NCBI RefSeq assembly: GCF_937873925.1
Contig: NZ_CALNAT010000122.1
Location: 1-25,783, forward strand
Length of the DNA: 25,783 bases
Source: an uncultured Proteiniphilum sp.
GTDB lineage: Bacteria; Bacteroidota; Bacteroidia; Bacteroidales; Dysgonomonadaceae
Reading direction: 5' to 3'
The translations under genes and the position numbers were made by a program. How positions within the stretch are numbered: position 1 is the first letter of the stretch; every line of letters begins with the position of its first letter. Below are positions 23,334-25,783 of this stretch, one piece after another. A model generated the notes under the pieces. It made no database searches and was not told the origin of the DNA. It was given only the letters and a program-made list of their open reading frames with translations.

Positions 23334-23891
23334 ATGAGAAAAGACTCAAAAGAGCAGCATCGGATCAATGAACGTATCCGGGTACCGGAAGTCCGGTTGG
23401 TAGGCGAAAATGTGAAGGAAGGTATCTATCCTACGAGGGAAGCTTTGAAAATTGCCGAAGAGCAGGAGTTAGACCTTGTGGAAATAGCCCCTGCGGCGAA
23501 ACCTCCTGTCTGCAGGGTGATAGATTACCAGAAATTTGTATACCAGCAAAAGAAAAAATTAAAAGAACAGAAGGCGAAATCGGTAAAGGTGACGGTGAAA
23601 GAGATCCGTTTCGGGCCGCAGACCGATGATCACGACTATACTTTTAAACTGAAACACGCCATGAATTTCCTGAGCGAAGGCTCAAAAGTGAAGGCATTTG
23701 TATTTTTCAAGGGGCGTTCCATCCTGTTCAAAGAGCAGGGTGAAGTATTGTTACTGCGTTTTGCCAATGACCTGGAAGAGTATGCCAAAGTGGAATACAT
23801 GCCCATCATGGAGGGTAAACGTATGTCTATCATGCTTTCCCCGAAAAAGGGAGCGCCCGCTCCAAAGAAAGAGAACAAAGAGGAAGAATGA
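23334..23891 (+). CDS. infC: Translation initiation factor IF-3
   Basis: IF-3 binds the 30S subunit, blocks premature 50S joining and checks the initiator tRNA. The 185-residue protein has the N-domain (about 10-80: HRINERIRVPEVRLVGENVKEGIYPTREAL and LDLVEIAPAAKPPVCRVIDYQKF) and the C-domain (about 95-175: VKEIRFGPQTDDHDY, FFKGR, MLSPKK), with a charged tail. ATG 23334 is preceded directly by an in-frame TGA, fixing the start; the rare AUU/AUC start of some infC genes is not used here. A strong terminator follows and rpmI-rplT do not, unlike the usual order in the group. Confidence 0.97.
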   Translation: MRKDSKEQHRINERIRVPEVRLVGENVKEGIYPTREALKIAEEQELDLVEIAPAAKPPVCRVIDYQKFVYQQKKKLKEQKAKSVKVTVKEIRFGPQTDDHDYTFKLKHAMNFLSEGSKVKAFVFFKGRSILFKEQGEVLLLRFANDLEEYAKVEYMPIMEGKRMSIMLSPKKGAPAPKKENKEEE

Positions 23892-23917
23892 CGAACGGAA
23901 GATTTGTCTTCTTCCCC

Positions 23918-23952
23918 TTGCCGGATTCCTGCCGGCAATCTTTTTATTTTTA
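23918..23952 (+). terminator. Rho-independent terminator after infC
   Basis: TTGCCGG (23918-23924) pairs with CCGGCAA (23932-23938) around a 7-nt loop and is followed by TCTTTTTATTTTTATTTT. It begins 27 nt after the infC stop and should end the thrS-infC transcript. It may also serve the decayed minus-strand sequence that ends near 23950. Confidence 0.8.
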
Positions 23953-24129
23953 TTTTCCGGTAAACTGTTTTAAATCCGGATCAGGATCAATTTGAGGTGG
24001 GGTGTAAGCACATTCGCCCCATGTGATCTTCTCTTGCCTCCAAGCCGCTTCCCTTCCTAGTGGCACCCCCTATCCAGTTACAGGTATGTCCGACATTCCG
24101 TCATGCGAAATGATAAGGACGCCTGATGA
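23950..24129 (-). pseudogene. Decayed minus-strand gene fragment (C-terminal end), family not recognised
   Basis: The minus-strand frame ending in TAA at 23952-23950 reads as a plausible protein C-terminus, with WRQEKITWGECAYTPPQ and an end PDLKQFTGK. It is broken by an in-frame TAG at 24072-24070. The frame continues upstream with GVLIISHDGMSDIPVTG until another stop near 24138. No start codon or complete domain is present. Base composition is richer in GC than the flanking integrase side. It resembles the eroded remnant of a gene that once converged on infC. Confidence 0.42.
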
Positions 24130-24174
24130 AAAATACTATTATTATATCATTACGATCTCCTATATCATCTCCTT

Positions 24175-24294
24175 TTATTCTTCTGGCCATCTATTGTGTC
24201 CTGTTGTCATCTCTTTTGCTTCTTCAGTAGAAAATATCCCTTTGTAATCTTCCCATAAAGGTTTTGTACGATTGTTGCTTGTAAATTTTTTGCA
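24175..24294 (-). pseudogene. Second minus-strand open fragment between infC and the recombinase gene
   Basis: A minus-strand frame of 39 codons runs from just after a TAA (24297-24295) to a TAA at 24177-24175, with the protein-like stretch KPLWEDYKGIFSTEEAKEM ending HNRWPEE. It has no start codon near its beginning, apart from an internal ATG. It may belong to the same decayed gene as the fragment at 23950 through frameshifts, or be chance. No family was recognised. Confidence 0.3.
24262..24293 (+). promoter_or_regulatory. Possible promoter for the tyrosine recombinase gene
   Basis: TTTTG (24262-24266) lies about 18 nt before the T-rich AATTTTTTGC (24284-24293), approximating the -33/-7 pattern 20 nt upstream of ATG 24313. 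The match is loose because the TA of the -7 box is displaced. Confidence 0.35.
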
Positions 24295-24312
24295 TTAAAA
24301 ATAATACATACT

Positions 24313-25521
24313 ATGTCAACAATTCGCGTAAAATTAAGAATGTCGACCGTTGCAGGTAAAGCGGGGTCGATTTATTACCAGGTTATTCACCGCAGACAGC
24401 AAGTACAACTGACTTCTTCTGTAAAACTGTATCCCCATGAGTGGGATGCACCTAGCGCACGTATTTGTGCTAACGGGGAAAAAGCCTCTTTTCTGTTGGC
24501 CGCGCAAAGGACAATAAATGCCGATCTGGCTGTTCTTCATGGCATCATTTCCCGGAAAGAGGCAGCCGGCGTTCCTTATGCTACAGCCGATATCGCTTTT
24601 GCGTTCCGGGCGCTTGCACCCGCCGAAGAAGATTTCTTCTTATATATGGAAAAACGTATATTTAAATTAGAAGAAGAAAAAGCACATGGCACGGAACTCA
24701 ATTACCAGCGGGCATATCGTAGTTTTGCAGCATTCCTGAACAGGCAATACTTACCATTTCCGGCATGTACCGAAATACTTATAGGCGAATATGAACAATG
24801 GCTTCGTCAGCGTAAAATAAAACGGAACAGCAGCTCATTTTATATGCGTATCCTGCGTGCGGTCTACAATTCGGCTGTGTCCGACGGATTGGCTCCGGCC
24901 GGGAATCCTTTCAGGAAAGTGTATACGGGCATAGATACGACTCGTAAACGGGCGGTGGACAAACATGTCATCAAACAGTTGAAAAAACTGGACCTGACAG
25001 AAAAGCCGGCTTTAGCCTATGCCCGCGATCTTTTTCTTTTCAGCCTCTATTTGCGGGGGATGGCGTTCGTGGATATGGCCTATTTGCAAAAGTGCGATAT
25101 ACAACATGGGGGTGTGACTTATATCCGCAGAAAAACAGGCATACGGCTAAGTATTAAAATGGAGCCCTGTTTACAGGAAATTATAGACCGCTACGAAGAA
25201 AAGGCCAAGGATCCATATGTTTTGCCCATTATTACGAGTGCCGATGAAAAACAGGCGTACCGCGAATATCAGAACGCTTTGAATTATTACAACAAGCAAC
25301 TTAAAAGGTTGTCGGGTATGCTCAAGGATGGTGTTTCCCTCTCGTCGTATATACCCCGTCATACCTGGGCAACAACAGCGCGTGACAGTAATATCCCTTT
25401 ATCGGTTATCAGTGCGGGTATGGGGCATTCGTCCGAAAATATAACACGGATCTATCTTTCATCCTTGGACAATTCGGTCATAGACAAAGCTAATTATAAA
25501 ATAATTTCTGTGTTCGATTGA
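24313..25521 (+). CDS. Tyrosine-type site-specific recombinase/integrase (Bacteroidota Arm-DNA-binding type)
   Basis: This is a 402-residue tyrosine recombinase. It has an N-terminal Arm DNA-binding domain (about 3-90, TIRVKLRMS...KLYPHEWD), a SAM-like core-binding domain (about 103-205) and a catalytic domain (about 215-395). Candidate catalytic residues are Arg248 (LYLRGMAF), Lys274 (RRKTG), Arg349 (YIPRHTW), His372 (GMGHSS) and nucleophile Tyr381 (RIYLSS). The canonical histidine of the HxxR box is replaced by Tyr346, as is common in this group. Such enzymes integrate mobile elements or flip phase-variable promoters. It lies where rpmI-rplT are expected, is relatively AT-rich and reads away from infC. 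Confidence 0.92.
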   Translation: MSTIRVKLRMSTVAGKAGSIYYQVIHRRQQVQLTSSVKLYPHEWDAPSARICANGEKASFLLAAQRTINADLAVLHGIISRKEAAGVPYATADIAFAFRALAPAEEDFFLYMEKRIFKLEEEKAHGTELNYQRAYRSFAAFLNRQYLPFPACTEILIGEYEQWLRQRKIKRNSSSFYMRILRAVYNSAVSDGLAPAGNPFRKVYTGIDTTRKRAVDKHVIKQLKKLDLTEKPALAYARDLFLFSLYLRGMAFVDMAYLQKCDIQHGGVTYIRRKTGIRLSIKMEPCLQEIIDRYEEKAKDPYVLPIITSADEKQAYREYQNALNYYNKQLKRLSGMLKDGVSLSSYIPRHTWATTARDSNIPLSVISAGMGHSSENITRIYLSSLDNSVIDKANYKIISVFD

Positions 25522-25783
25522 GCTATTTTGAAAAAAGAAATAATAGAGACGCTGAATGGTTAAAAATACCTATTTCTGCTCCAGAAACAGTACTTTATTT
25601 TTTACAAAGATATGAAAGAAACCTGAAATCACCTTACAAAAATTTACATTTTTATATAGAAAAAAGATAAATAAATATCTATATCATTGAAAAATAAAAT
25701 ATTAGATAATAAAAATCTATCAAGAAAATATTGCTAACTCAATAAAGATTTGCTATTTACTTCTTTGTTAGTGATATTTTCAT
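25522..25783. other. AT-rich non-coding tail downstream of the recombinase gene
   Basis: This 262-nt stretch is strongly AT-rich and holds no credible reading frame. On the minus strand TATCTTTG (25612-25605) matches a -7 box pointing back toward the recombinase gene. CAAAAATTTAC (25637-25647) is close to the reverse complement of GTAAATTTTTTGC at 24281-24293, on the other side of the recombinase. Given the composition, both may be chance. The window ends before the next gene. Confidence 0.5.

Noticed and set aside
24121..24215. A 29-codon minus-strand frame starting with MARRIKGDD overlapping the HNRWPEE fragment
   Set aside because: It is very short, with hydrophobic low-complexity content and no support. 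It may only reflect frameshift decay.
24023..24247. A 74-codon plus-strand open frame between infC and the recombinase gene
   Set aside because: It is antisense to the more protein-like minus-strand fragments, has no ribosome-binding site and low-complexity content (YYYYIITISYIIS).
23892..24312. tRNA gene as an attachment site next to the recombinase
   Set aside because: No cloverleaf-like arrangement or T-loop GTTCRA sequence in a suitable context was found.
25742..25783. Minus-strand start of a gene at the window edge (ATG reading leftward from 25783)
   Set aside because: The frame hits a stop codon after eight codons.

Overview
The window looks like chromosomal DNA of a member of the Bacteroidales (Bacteroidota), probably from the Dysgonomonadaceae/Porphyromonadaceae part of the order. 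The grounds are a PorX regulator (type IX secretion control), a cysteine-rich HYC_CC_PP-like protein, a TonB receptor with a carboxypeptidase-regulatory N-domain, a CtlX citrulline hydrolase, -7 boxes of the TAnnTTTG type, and few Shine-Dalgarno sequences. The family-level placement is inference only.

Layout. (1) 1-5.9 kb, plus strand: the tail of an unknown gene overlapping parE (topoisomerase IV subunit B), then coaD, an S41 C-terminal processing peptidase, a DUF1080 protein and a PPK2 polyphosphate kinase. (2) 5.9-7.3 kb, minus strand: a three-gene unit of a DUF6249 membrane protein, an ECF sigma factor and a small two-helix membrane protein translationally coupled to the sigma factor (putative anti-sigma). 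(3) 7.5-9.7 kb, plus strand: a radical SAM + HhH protein and a DUF4130 protein, a recognised but uncharacterised 'DNA modification/repair' pair. (4) 9.8-13.4 kb, minus strand: a DUF1080 lipoprotein, rocD and ctlX (a citrulline to ornithine to glutamate semialdehyde route), then mscL. (5) 13.7-18.0 kb, plus strand: porX, tsaE and a large periplasmic TPR protein. (6) 18.0-21.2 kb, plus strand: a likely metal locus with a Cys/His-rich protein, a TonB receptor and a secreted HMA-domain protein. (7) 21.3-23.9 kb: thrS-infC with a terminator straight after infC. (8) 23.9-25.8 kb: an AT-richer, foreign-looking stretch with decayed minus-strand coding fragments, a Bacteroidota-type tyrosine recombinase and an AT-rich tail. 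rpmI-rplT, which normally follow infC, are not found before the window ends.

The least explained signals are non-coding. A motif close to RCTTAWCGAAAWAGTTCC occurs at five intergenic sites (10.3, 11.35, 13.43, 13.49 and 18.03 kb). Two of these carry an almost identical 21-bp extension just downstream of -7-like boxes in the leaders of mscL and the DUF1080 lipoprotein. A separate family of short intergenic repeats (heptamer ATTCAAR, plus 'GTGCCAAT' and 'CGTCAAAT' words) sits at 1.94, 8.85 and 15.22 kb. No tRNA, rRNA, CRISPR array or complete insertion sequence was seen.
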